Positions 35,290 through 46,183 of a stretch of 64,000 nucleotides of DNA are shown one piece after another. Below the pieces are notes generated by a model that made no database searches, was not told the origin of the DNA, and was given only the letters and a program-made list of their open reading frames with translations. The translations under genes and the position numbers were made by a program. Source of the stretch: Gnetum montanum (taxonomy: Eukaryota; Streptophyta; Gnetopsida; Gnetales; Gnetaceae); NCBI GenBank assembly GCA_015680685.1, contig MNCI01005808.1, forward strand, positions 446,289 through 510,288. Direction: 5' to 3'. Numbering within the stretch: position 1 is the first letter of the stretch; the number at the start of each line of letters is the position of its first letter.

Positions 35290-36575
35290 GGAAACAACAG
35301 TTTCTCCACTGAGTCAAACATTTCATGGAAATCAATGGACACCTTTACAAGGTGTGTTTCGATGGCTTGGTTCGATGGTGTGTTCCCAACGTAGATCAAT
35401 TATGAATTCTCTAAGACACTCATGAGGGTCCTTGTGGGGGTTCATTATGTTGGGAGACAAATAGCCATTAAAATCTTGCTTGCAAGATATTATTGGCCTA
35501 CATTGTTTTGGGATACCCATCATTTTGTCCAATCTTGTGAGTGTTGCCAATGCGATGGGGGAATGACTACTAGAATAGAGGATTCACAATAATGGATTCA
35601 ACCCTTAGAACCCTTTAACATATGGGGAATTGATTTTATGGGGCCTAATACACTAATGTCAAATGGAAAAGCATACATTGTTGTTGCTATTAACTAGTTT
35701 ACAAACTGGGTAGAAGCAGCTGTTGTCACGGACTGTACATCATCTACCACTATAAGATTTGTCCAACAAAAAATCGTAAATAGGTTTAGTGTGCCTCATG
35801 CACTTATTTATGATAATGATACACACTTTATTGGTGTCACTTTTCAAAATTTGATGCAATGCTTAGGAGTTGAGCATAAACTAACTACACCATATCATCC
35901 TCAAGAAAATGGTCAAGCCAAAGTCACCAATAGGGAAATTACAAAAATATTGACATGGACCATTAGCAAAGATAGGTGAGATTGAAGCAGTAAACTGAAC
36001 GATCATCTTTCGGCTTACCACTCCACATGAAAACTTCCTATAAGCTATTCTCCCTATGAGTTGATGTACGATAAACTTCCAACACTTCCTATCCAAGCTA
36101 AGCTTCGTACACTATCTACAACATGTGATCTTAACCTTGACCTTAGTCTAGCACAAAAGGAATGGTTAATGAACCTTAACTTGCTAGATGAAAATCAACT
36201 AGCCACCCTGTCATCCAATGAACTGCACAAGACTTTTAACAAGCAACGTCATAACCAAAGAATTAGAAAAGTCAAATACCAACTAGGAGATAGGGTTCTT
36301 TATTGGAATCTCGCACCTGTGTCACAATGAACTAAATTTTAAACATTTTGGGAAGCACCTTATATCATTCATGAAACTTTTCCTTCAGGGACCATGATAA
36401 TCTATAACCCTAAAAGCCTAGATAAGAAATTATTGGTCAACATCTAGTAGACCAAACCTTTCCATGAGCCCAAAATAGCCAGTACTAACACTACCTCTAT
36501 TGATGGACAACCCTGCTCATTATTTCGGATCTCCTCCTTCCAACTTAGTTGTGGTGGAGATGACCACAAATGCTA
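35290..36575 (+). pseudogene. E3 integrase and C-terminal tail of pol
   Basis: The zinc finger includes VKHFMEINGHLYKVCFDGLV and SCECCQCDGGMTTR. In the core, the first catalytic Asp is Asn (VVAIN, about 35690), the second is kept (YDNDTHFIG, about 35812) and the Glu is kept in VTNREITKIL. The tail ELMYDKLPTLPIQAKLRT to KYQLGDRVLYWNL is open from 36061 to 36330. The pol frame closes at TAA 36573-36575. The mutated first Asp and several stops make it inactive. Confidence 0.88.
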
Positions 36576-38250
36576 ATTATTCTAAGCCCTCAGTTTCTTT
36601 TGTCTTTTTTTTTACACATTTTTTATCTTTACTTATTTTTTTTTTACACCATCATTAGCATTTTTACTATTTCTTTCTCTATTACATTTTGTTTGATTTA
36701 TTCTCACTCGTCACATAATAAGTGCTCATGATGGTGGGTTGTACTATAATAGTGATTGATTACTAATGTTTGGTTTTTACCTTTGACTATCAATTTTGAT
36801 GCTAAGATATGGTTTCTTTTGATAAAACATGTAATGAGTCCACGTCACCCATTCATCCATTCAACTCTATGGTCTCCTTTGTTTTGGAAATGTACTATCC
36901 CTTTTTCTAATCAAACCTATTAATGAATTTGTGGCTTGGTACTCTTCAAACCAAGGAAATATTTAAATGCATTGAAAAGGGTGTGACTTCAAGAGGATTT
37001 GATGCATTAGTGCTGGCTATTCTCTTAGGTACTTGGATGTTTTTCATAGGTTTTCCATCATTCCATTGACAACTAATACCAAGAGGTTGAATAAATCAAA
37101 TAAGTCTCTGCATAGTGTGGTTTCCACTTTAGAACAAACACAAACTAGTGGGAATTCAAAGCATACCCCTTGGACATAATAAACGAACATGGGCTACAAG
37201 CACTAGTTATGGCACTAGAAAGACATGTTACCCATGCCTGAAGGTTCCCTCTAAGTAAGGCCCTTTCTTACTTCTTGCTTCTCTATCTTTCTCTTGTTGG
37301 AATGGTGGTTGCTTTGTGGAAGCATTCTCGTTGCTTCAAGAGGATGGGTTGGTCACGTGTGTTGATGCAAGGTTACTGAATGTGGTTAGTTTTAATCTAG
37401 ATTTGGGCTGAATTTTATTAAGTCACCTTAACCACATAATACACAAGGGACTTTACACAACCTTAATTTTGGGATTCCATTCCATTCTCTCTTCTCTTTC
37501 CATATTGCTTTCCATATTCCACCTCATTGTCGATTTTATGATTAGTCTATATCTTGGTCGATACATTGTTATTCTTTGGTAAATTCTTGTGGGTGAATTC
37601 TTAACTATTGCATTCATATGTTATTCCTAGAGCCTACAGACTCTTTGGTTTGTAGGTGTGTCAGGGCATAAAGGGCATCAGCCTACTTTGGGGAGGACCC
37701 ACTAACATTCCTTTTTGGTGCAATTGTTAAGTTCTTTCCCTTAAAATTTTCTTGCACTCAACTATATATCGTTTCATCCAATCTATGACATCCATTTTCT
37801 TTGCCCTTCTATGCCTTTTTATTGGCTTCACCATTGTTATTTCTCTAATCTTCCTTGTTCTTTTCTTTTCCATCTTATTGCTACTAGAGGTTCGCTCTTA
37901 ATCATGGGGGCCTATCGCAAATTTTTCTATTTCATTACTGATCTGACCCCTACACCTTGGGTAGTTATCAAGTTACAAACATCTAACCCAGTATCTGCCA
38001 TACCCACAACCTAGCCATTGTGCTTCATATCAAGGCAAGGTAACAATTACATTATATCTTATCTATCCTTGCTAATTCATGACTATGTTGTGTGTGTAGA
38101 TGGTGATCACATGAACAATGGACTGGGATAGGAGGGAGCACTCAGGATGGACTGGAGTAAGAGTAATTACACAAGGAACAAGCTTGGTCATGTGGCCATG
38201 GATGAACAATGGTGTGCACATTTTGACATTGGCAACAACGTGCCTCATTT

Positions 38251-38290
<40 letters not shown>

Positions 38291-38439
38291 AAGCTATCAA
38301 ATGAGGATTTGGATGTCATCTATGTACAGTGTTTACCACAATGGTTATGAACACCAATGTTGTAATACGTTTGTTAATCCATTCACCAGGCACTTTGAGT
38401 CTATCATTCCATGTCACTGTCAGTCGTCATTCAGTCAAT
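36576..38439 (+). other. E3 untranslated spacer between pol and 3' LTR
   Basis: Similar throughout to the E1 spacer at 13362-15209, with no shared ORF. It contains poly(T)-rich stretches near 36606-36650 and a (CT)n microsatellite at 38254-38288. Frames such as 38118-38441 are just translations of that microsatellite and its surroundings. Confidence 0.7.
38254..38288 (+). repeat. (CT)n microsatellite
   Basis: About 17 CT units. E1 has a shorter, interrupted CT-rich tract at the matching place (about 15037-15060), so it expanded inside E3. Confidence 0.9.
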
Positions 38440-38505
38440 AATTTCATACCTTTCCAATACTTTATAAGGAACTCGAGGATGATTTTTAATTCAATCATGG
38501 GAATA
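38440..38505 (+). promoter_or_regulatory. E3 pre-PPT box and polypurine tract
   Basis: aatttcatacctttcc...aaggaactcgaggatga followed by tcatgggaata before TGATGAG. The tract carries an A interruption compared with the GGGGG of E1 and E2. Confidence 0.75.
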
Positions 38506-39368
38506 TGATGAGTCACGATATCGGACCCCCCATATTAGATCCCCAATATTAGACCCTCAATATCGAATACATGATATTGGAAATGCCGAAGCGATATCGT
38601 ATATGCAATTTTTGAACCTGTCTCATTGCCTATAAATAAGAGATAGGGGGCACTTGGTTTTGGATTAGTTTTTTAGTCCCTTAGTTGAACCCTTGTAGTT
38701 TTTCCCTTCCAGAGTTAGAATTATTCCTGAGTGCCTGAAATAGGAGTCATAAAGTGAATGAATCTCTATTCAAGAATTGTGTACCTAAGCAAACCTTGTG
38801 TTCAGAAATAAAGATGAACCTTGTGATAAACCTTGCAACATTTAAAATATCTTAAGTATTTTATTTAAATGTTATTTACTATTATTTGCTACTCTTATTA
38901 GTTACTTAATGTTATTTCTATTGAATTATTACTTATCAACGAATTAGCACACTCAGTATGACCACTTCAAGCATACGTGGAACACTTGGTAACCCAGTAA
39001 CGACTAGCGTTTGGTAATCCCAGTAGCATTACACTAGTTCAGGATGTGTCCAGTAAGTGGGAACGAATGTTGGTGATAGGACTAGTTAGATAATAGTTGA
39101 TTAGTTAAATCAAATCAGTTACTAAATTATTTCATTTCCCCATTTTAAGAACCAAGAACATAAAACATAAAAAGCATAAAAATCATATACCTCAAGTTTA
39201 CTTAACCATATAGTTGTACCTTACAAGTAAGCTTGGGAAGACAACGATCGCATAAACCATCCTTGTTCTGTGTAAGCACATAAGCACTTAATCCTTGGAG
39301 TTCGATCGAATCGTGCATGAATGCTCGTATTCGTATGGTTGAGTGTAGGGGTACCTCGCCGCTCATCA
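38506..39368 (+). repeat. E3 3' LTR (863 bp)
   Basis: TGATGAGTCACGATATC...CGCTCATCA. It aligns with the 5' LTR over its full length with no net length change. It is followed by the target duplication AGTAT. Confidence 0.95.
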
Positions 39369-39373
39369 AGTAT

Positions 39374-39515
39374 GATGTTTGATTCTTCCAAGTTACCAAG
39401 TTATTGGAGTTAATTTTTAAAGAATAAATTGAAAAGTAAGATCAAGCCCTACCATCACTAACAAGACCATCTAATCATATGCTCCTTACGGTGGAACTAC
39501 AACTACATCCCTTAA
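39374..39515 (+). pseudogene. CCR4/nocturnin-like pseudogene, C-terminal end (right of E3)
   Basis: Directly after the AGTAT duplication the frame continues with TKLLELIFKE and DQALPSLTRPSNHMLLTVEL. This corresponds to the CCR4-family C-terminal block with ALPS and SDH/SNH. The catalytic His codon is at 39476-39478. It belongs to the gene half ending at 29368, which shows that E3 inserted into this sequence. Confidence 0.75.
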
Positions 39516-39983
39516 TTCTCAATGTTGATCAAGATCAGGGAGTTCCTAAGCTTACTTTTATTTATAACCTTCATGTTTTTTGTATTATTTAATTTATATT
39601 TTAATTAGATAAGTAAAATATCTAGGGTAATGCAATTTGAAAATAAGGATTTTCCCTACCTTCCCTTGGATAACTAGATATGAGTTACTCTTTGTATGAC
39701 CCTAGTTAGAACTAATGATTAGTGATTGGTCGAACTTAATTTACCCCTTATCAGTATCTTAGAAAATGAGGTAAGCATTAATAAAACAAGATTTAATTCT
39801 CATATATTATTCTCACTTATATTTTTTTTATAGAATAAGTAGGAGAATATTATATTATTCAACCTTAAGTTAAAAGAATAAATTAAAGTAGTAAAGTATT
39901 GAAACATGGAAGGAACACTAGAGTTGGAGAAACATCACTAATGTGGACTTGTTTAAGGATGAATGAAACCTAAGAGGGGTAGT
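39516..39983. other. AT-rich DNA with no recognisable gene
   Basis: Contains a purine-rich stretch (cctaagaggggtag, about 39969-39982) just before the family B LTR, which could be a coincidence. Nothing else was identified. Confidence 0.4.
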
Positions 39984-40488
39984 TTTTCATGTTCCCATTT
40001 CCAAATGGTGTCATTCCATAATAAATATGGTGTCTCTTGATAACAAATATTGTAATAAGACTTGAAAGGACAAGTTTTAATTAAGACATAAAGGATGCAT
40101 TGTAATAATGGGCATGTTTCTCAAAGTAACCTTTGGAGGCTTGACTAAAGGTATTTATACTTAGGAATTAGATGTTGTATCAACATGGAGTTGTAGAGCT
40201 AATAATAAAAAGTAGCATGTGTCAGGTGAAGCAAGATAGAAAGATAATTGGCCATTCCTTTTGGCCAATGATTGGTCTAACCGTGGTAGCAACGCTAGAA
40301 TACCTTTAAGGAATAGATGCTGAAGGAAGATAATCCCAAAAATCCCTCAAATCATGACCTACATAGACTATTCCACATTAATAAAGTATTATTTAATTTT
40401 CCTTTTGCATTTTCCATATTATTTTCTTTGTGCATTATGTCAAATGTCACATATATTTGACATTTTCCATGGCATCTATTAACAAGTT
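39984..40488 (+). repeat. LTR of family B, second copy
   Basis: It is similar to 17083-17593 from ttcccattt-ccaaatggtg through cagtaatag-like text to cattAATAAAgtatt (near 40377) and atttgacattttccatggcat. The start is diverged (tttttcatgttccc). The sequence after it, ttgttaaagctagg, looks like a shortened TTGGTATCAGAGCTAGG primer site. Confidence 0.65.
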
Positions 40489-40629
40489 GTTAAAGCTAGG
40501 TTGGGCCATGTAGTGAAGGCTTTCAATCTAGAAAAAGGTTGTACAATCTTAATTACTAGCATAACAAAAAATATCACCATGATAATTAAACAACCTACAC
40601 CACTAGCACAAATGGGAAATTACAATGTT

Positions 40630-40833
40630 TCATCAAAGTTCAAGTTTGAGTTTTTTTAAAAAGTAGAAGATAAGGCCTACATGACCTAGATGGAGAAAAG
40701 ATATAATCATGTCAAATCCACTGCATGAGATCCTTCATCAAAGTTTGAGTTAAAATAACTAGAAGATAAGGCCTACATGACCTACAAAGAGAAAAGATAT
40801 CATCATGCAAAATCCACTTCACAAGATCCTACA
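40630..40833 (+). repeat. ~100-bp tandem duplication inside the gag relic leader
   Basis: Unit 1 is 40630-40734 and unit 2 is 40735-40833. Both run tcatcaaag...gaagataaggcctacatgacct...gagaaaagat...atccact...agatcct. Confidence 0.75.
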
Positions 40834-41039
40834 AACATAATATTCCACTTTAATGAGGACAATATGAGAAACATCATCCTTTAGTTTTCACTTAAAATGC
40901 ACCATCCAAAGGATGAATGGAATTGTGAATTAAGAACCTTTAGCAGAGAATAAAATCATAAACAGATGAACCAAAGGAGTATATGGATTTGGTACACCCA
41001 CTTTAATGATTTCTTTCTATCTAATGACTCTAAGACAAG

Positions 41040-42040
41040 GGAGAGAAGGCTAGAAAGAAATCAAAGAAAAAAACCAAGAAAAGGAGGAAGAAAAAAATAA
41101 AAGAAGAAGGTGGAGATGATAAGTCTAGTTTAGAAATAGAGTTTTCCATGTTAAAAAGTTATTATGAGCTATTATTGACTATAAGAAACATGTTTCAAAT
41201 TAAAGATATTATGCATAGTCTAGTCAGGCATCAAAGATATAGTTGCATTAAAAGACTTAATATGAATAACATGTTGCAATTTGAGGAAGGCTAAAATGTT
41301 GATTCATAAAATTACTTTTAAATCTTCCATGACATCTATGCCTTGTAGAACATTAATCACAAGTAGTAAAAGATGAAATTATTTTCTAAGATAGGGACCA
41401 AAAAAGCTAAGAATTGGTACAAATTTTTGGAACCCAATCTCATTACAATTGAAGTACTATACTTAAAGTTTTCAATGATAATTACCAAACATACATTCAT
41501 AGATCAAATCTATAGAAGAAAATTAAAGGATGAAAGTAAGACAAGTATGAATCATTAGATACAACCTTGGAAAGATATTACAATTTACTACATAGATGTC
41601 TAAGTTATAACTTCTCCTAGAAAGAATAGCTAAGCCACATTATTGATAGGCTTAAGAACAAAAAACAAAAAATTCTTAGGATGCATGATTAAGGAAAATT
41701 ATTTAAATTAAATATCCATTGCATTTAAAAATTAATTAATTAAATTACCTAAGATAAAGAAGAACTCAAAAAAGAGAAGATATAGAACAATTCAACCAAG
41801 ATCTATCTCTTAGAAATAAAGTAGTTTGGATCTAAGACATATAAAAGGAGGATCCATTTCAAGAGATGATACAATAAAAGACCTAATCAATACAAAAATC
41901 ATTTCCTAAAATAGCAACCAAAGGTCAATAAAATGTAGGATGTAATAAATAAAAAATTTATAACCATTGAGGAAAGATATAAATAAGTGAAAATAGCAAT
42001 CTCAAAGTAGGAACAAGAAAACAAAATGATTTACAAAGTG
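41040..42040 (+). pseudogene. gag: Eroded gypsy gag downstream of the family B LTR
   Basis: The text RLNMNNMLQFEEG (about 41250), MKLFSKIG...KNWYKFLEPNL (about 41370) and FIDQIYRRKLKD corresponds to RLDMNNIPQFEGG, KLKLFPWTL...ESWYQSLEPE and the next blocks of E1 and E3 gag. A Lys/Arg-rich stretch lies just upstream (41060-41110). It is AT-shifted and full of stops, so much older than E1-E4. Pol is absent. If it belongs with the LTR at 39984, family B used an initiator-Met-type primer with a gag of the same lineage. Confidence 0.7.
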
Positions 42041-43083
42041 AATTAAAATTTTACTTTGTTGAAGGGTATTGATTTACCTTCATCAATACTTTTGACTACT
42101 TATAAAGGAAAAGAAAACATGAGTTTTTTATTTTTTAAAATTTTGTTAAAAATATTTTTATATCTCAAATTCTAAACCAAAATAATAATGATGATGTTAA
42201 TTTCATTATTTTTTACTTTTAAAAAAAATTTATAAATCTTACATCGTACTAAGTAGATTCTTAATTATCCATGAAGATCTTAATACTTTCTTTGGTATTT
42301 TGTATTATCATATTGTTTACTTGGTTAGAGTAGGTAGCTTATAATTTGCAAATTATATGTTCAATCCTAAGAAGGGATGTTAATAAAAGAATAAATAATA
42401 AAAAATAGAGTACATCATATCCCATCAACAACAAAGAAACTCCAAAACAACAATGAATATAAAAGGCCTAATAGTTTTGGGGATGCCTTTATCAGTTTTC
42501 ACTATTATAATCAATTCTAGAAATCTTTCTTGGATTAGACAATGGCCTTGTTTAAAAATATTTATGGGTTTTCATTTCTTATTGAAGGCTTCCTTATTAA
42601 CAACGACAAAAGCTAATTGAAATACATTAGCAAAAATAAGAGAAAGTTATATCAAGGCATTAGCATAAGCCAAGTAAAGTTTTTAATAACACTAATGATC
42701 TAATGCTCCAATAGCTAAATAAGATGATCAACCCTTAGTAAATCTCTCCTAGATGAAAAATTAAATTTAAAAATAACAAATTGAATAATGCTAATTTTTT
42801 GGAACTTGGTGAACTCATCATGGATACCTACATGATTATGGAAAATATCACATCTATTTTTCCACATACCTTATAAAATACAATGGTGAAAGTACTTCTA
42901 AATAAACTATAATTCCTTGGAAAGAGAAGGGGCATCCTATTAAGAATAACTTCTTTCTAATTAGGAGCAATCTCATTAATAATAAGAGAGACCTAATTTC
43001 AAGCATGCGTAATAAGAAAAAATATTTACAGTTATAAAAAGAATGAATTAACTTCTTAGTTGAATTTGCATATCATAAATTTT
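42041..43083. other. AT-rich DNA, no firm gene
   Basis: The minus strand at about 42800-43000 vaguely resembles the C-terminal zinc-binding part of L1-type LINEs, but this is too weak to call. Nothing else is recognisable. Confidence 0.35.
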
Positions 43084-43809
43084 AGGTTTGACACACCTAA
43101 ATGCAAAGTCTTCTTGTTTGATTAGGTGGGGATGTATAAACAGATCCTTGAAAAGGAGATCCATATGGCCAAGGCCCAAATCAACACTATTAGTGCTCAA
43201 CACACTGATTGGTGGGCCATTCTGGATACATATGCCTTCGCCCACCAAGCGGAAGTTAAAAATCGAGACCTGCAGATTCAGGACTAGATAGAATACATGG
43301 AGTTGGCAAATCTAAGATATTTCAATCTTTCCATGTTGATAGCAGGGCGCTTGAGGTCAGAGCTCAAGCAGCAGGTAGCAACCACCCACATCAAATACGA
43401 GGCAGAATTTGCAGAACGCAAGAAGCTATTAGAAAAATTGGATGTTGCAAATTCTGAACTTGAGGTGGTAAAAGCCAGCTACTAGGGACAGAAAGATGTC
43501 ACAACTGACTTGGTTTGATGGCTAACGGACCTTCACAAATAAAAGAACAAATCCAGAGCCTATGAGAAGGAACAACGAGTGTTCGTGGCTTGGTACGTCA
43601 AGGCCAACCAAATGTTTTCGCAACTACCCTGTCCATGGGAAGTGCCGACTCTGTCAAACGTTGGAACATTAGCAAGGATGGCACAAGACCCTCAAACCAA
43701 AGAGGAGAAGCTCCAGGCCATACTTCAATGCCATCAAGCCTCAAAACCTAGAGCACAAGACAAAGGGAAGGCACCAATGGAGGAGCCACCGCCACCAAGA
43801 ACTACATGA
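43084..43809 (+). pseudogene. ORF-X: coiled-coil ORF of unknown function (E5 copy)
   Basis: One frame with four stops runs through to TGA at 43807-43809. It starts near VGMYKQILEKEIHMAKAQIN (43126). The charged heptad-like part is IAGRLRSELKQQVATTHIKY and ERKKLLEKLDVANSELEVVK (43342-43470), followed by YVKANQMFSQLPCPWEVP. The end is Lys/Pro-rich (KGKAPMEEPPPPRTT). It aligns with the E2 copy (24560-25306), including GRL-SEL--QVA, KLDVAN-EL and DP--KEEK. Base composition is more GC-rich than its surroundings. No signal peptide, membrane segment or known catalytic motif is visible. A coiled-coil structural or nucleic-acid-packaging role is only a guess. Confidence 0.7.
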
Positions 43810-43973
43810 GTTCCAATTTTTTGTAGTTGTAGCATATTCTGCGTGTTGTGTCTTTATTTTCTTTTCTCCCCACACTATGGCATCATCCCCTATTTCCATC
43901 TAATAATCCCATACCTATCCACTATGTAATCACTGTAACTCGAGGATGATTTTTTATTCAGTCATGGGGGTTA

Positions 43974-44783
43974 TGATGGGACACGATATTGCATGGGCCA
44001 CGATATCGCGTCTTCCCCTGCGATATTGCATACGCGATATCGTAGTGCATCGCAAAATCTATAAATAAGAGGCAGCTCTCCCTTGTTTCACATTATTAGA
44101 GTTAGATTGTAGCAAAACTCTGGCAGTTTGATCCCTCTAGAGATAGATTATTTTTCCCATGTATGCTCGTAGTGTGATGAATGTAATTGTACAGCATCCT
44201 TTATTCGAGTGTGACATACTTGGACACATACATGACTGGAAATAAAGATCAAGATTACTTCATCATTGCAACATTCACTTTATTTATTTATTTATTATTT
44301 ACTGCTTTCCTAATTAGCCTCTCTCACACTTAAACTCACGTTAGAACGCAGAATGAGTATGACTTAATTACGAGCATTTAAGTGTGACTGCTTGGTAACC
44401 CAGTAGTGTACCTAGGATCTGCGCATGGTAATCCTAGTGGTAGTCATGCACGAAGTTCAAGATGTGTACGGATAATCAAGGAATGGATGCTCATCACACT
44501 TAGGCTAGATTAGATTCTCTTACCCTTTTCCTCCTAGCTTAGGTAATATTATTTTCCACTACCTTCAGGAGTAGCATTAGATTAGGAACCTATCATACAC
44601 CTCACTTTGGACTAAATCATACATGACAAATATGATACTAGTCCAGGTGGGAAGAAAATGAACTGCAACCTAAGGATAACTATATAGGTGCCACAACTAG
44701 TCCGTCTGCGGAGTTCGACCGGATCGTGCGTGAAAATGCTCGTATTTGTATGGTTGAGTGTAGGGGTACCTCGCCACTCATCA
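43974..44783 (+). repeat. E5 3' LTR (810 bp)
   Basis: TGATGGGACACGATATT...CCACTCATCA. U3 is packed with cgatatcgc, gcgatattgc and acgcgatatcgt, the purest version of the GATATC-type U3 here and still rich in CpG. TATAAATA is at 44060 and ggAAATAAAgatc near 44239. Confidence 0.88.
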
Positions 44784-46183
44784 TGTACTAACTCACAATC
44801 ATTCAAGTCATTTTAAATTACATCATGCTCATATATTTACAAATAATAGAATAATCATATATTCACAGATGATAGCATTTTATCTTACAATCAGATATTC
44901 CAATAATGCCCCAATAATATCAAATATAATACTAAATATCTTCCCTTTTTAGACATCATCAAAAAGGAGTGGAGCAAAGAAACCAGATAGACCAAGATAA
45001 TGCATAATTTTCATCAATATGTAATAGATACTATAGAAGTTTATACATATCTAACACATAAGAGATATTCAGATTAGATCAGATCAAGAGATAGGCAAGT
45101 TCTAGGTTCTCCACATTTTGAAAAACAATTTATGATATCATATTCTTTCATTTTTAGACTTTCAAAATGAAAATGGGAGAACTTATAAGAAGATATATTC
45201 ATGATGCTATCATAGAGATACAAACATTTTCAAACATATTTTGTAACATTGTTTCAAAGGATTGTCAAATAAAATTCCATTTAGGAGCTACCCTCACATT
45301 AATGACCCATAACCAATTCAAATATATCTAAGCCAAGCCTTACAATTTATCTACAATAGAAATTAAAAACAAAGGATAATTTCTAAGGTTTGACTATGTA
45401 AAGTCATAAGCCAAAATAAACCAATAACACATGATTCTAAAATTTCCTAATATTCTACTTCTTTTGAGGCAACAACTCATACTTAGCTATTTAATTCCAA
45501 GAGAGTAAATACATACATATCTAGCTTTTAAAAATCAATTAATTTCTCTTAAGAGAGATTAAAGCAATACATATAATTCTAATTATTTTAACAACTAGAC
45601 ATATCCTTAACAAATTTCTATAAAGCAAGTGATGATCATTCTTGGGTAGAAGAAATTAGTATCAAATGAAAACACCTATTATTTACCTTCCTAAGATATA
45701 TGTCTTGGAGAAAACCCATCATAGACTTCCAAGAATGGATTCTTTATACTAATCCATGAGGTTCAAGCTTCCCCTACATATGTGCTTATCTTAACATTTG
45801 TAAAACCTAGAGCTAATTTTCCATAGTCTTAATAATAAAAAATGTAAATGCAAATTAGTCTTTCTTGATCATTCAAATGTCCTTTTCCTGACAATCTTTC
45901 TACAAAGCATGGTCCAAATCAATGGAATCTTATGATAAACATCCATTCTAAATAGCAAATGTAGATTTTTCTTTTAAGGATAAGTCCTTTTTTTTAAAGA
46001 ATATGTGAGCAATTTCATCGTTCAAGAGACAACACAAAAGATATTCATACAATTTTGTTTCCTACGAATACAGATATACGTCCTTATAAAAAATAAAGCA
46101 TTTAAAAATTGACACAATTTCTAGCAAGCAAGGAAATAGAAACTTACCATAACTTACCTTACTTGCAATTGAGACGCAAAAGA
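44784..46183. other. AT-rich DNA with no recognisable gene
   Basis: No protein motif, LTR end or tandem repeat was found on either strand. Confidence 0.45.

Larger units (their letters stand above)
29374..39368 (+). mobile_element. E3: full-length Ty3/gypsy (Tat/Athila-type) retrotransposon
   Basis: Both LTRs are 863 bp, and the target duplication AGTAT flanks the element (29369-29373 and 39369-39373). It is the best preserved copy in the window. Gag and RT are readable over long stretches, but stops and frameshifts still disable it. The two LTRs differ at very roughly 8-10% of sites by eye, mostly transitions, so the insertion is not recent. It interrupts the CCR4-like pseudogene. Confidence 0.95.
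43084..44783 (+). mobile_element. E5: 5'-truncated gypsy remnant (ORF-X, PPT and 3' LTR)
   Basis: Only the end of an element remains: ORF-X, the pre-PPT box aatcccatacc...taactcgaggatgat (43913-43950), tcatgggggtta, and the LTR. There is no gag or pol to the left and no target duplication. It shows that ORF-X next to the 3' LTR is a real feature of a subfamily and not a one-off event in E2. Confidence 0.75.

Noticed and set aside
38118-38441. Frames with SLSLSLSL near 38.2 kb
   Set aside because: Translation of a (CT)n microsatellite inside the E3 spacer; the E1 counterpart has different frames.
42800-43040. Minus-strand text resembling an L1 C-terminal zinc finger
   Set aside because: Only scattered residues agree; no Cys/His pattern survives.
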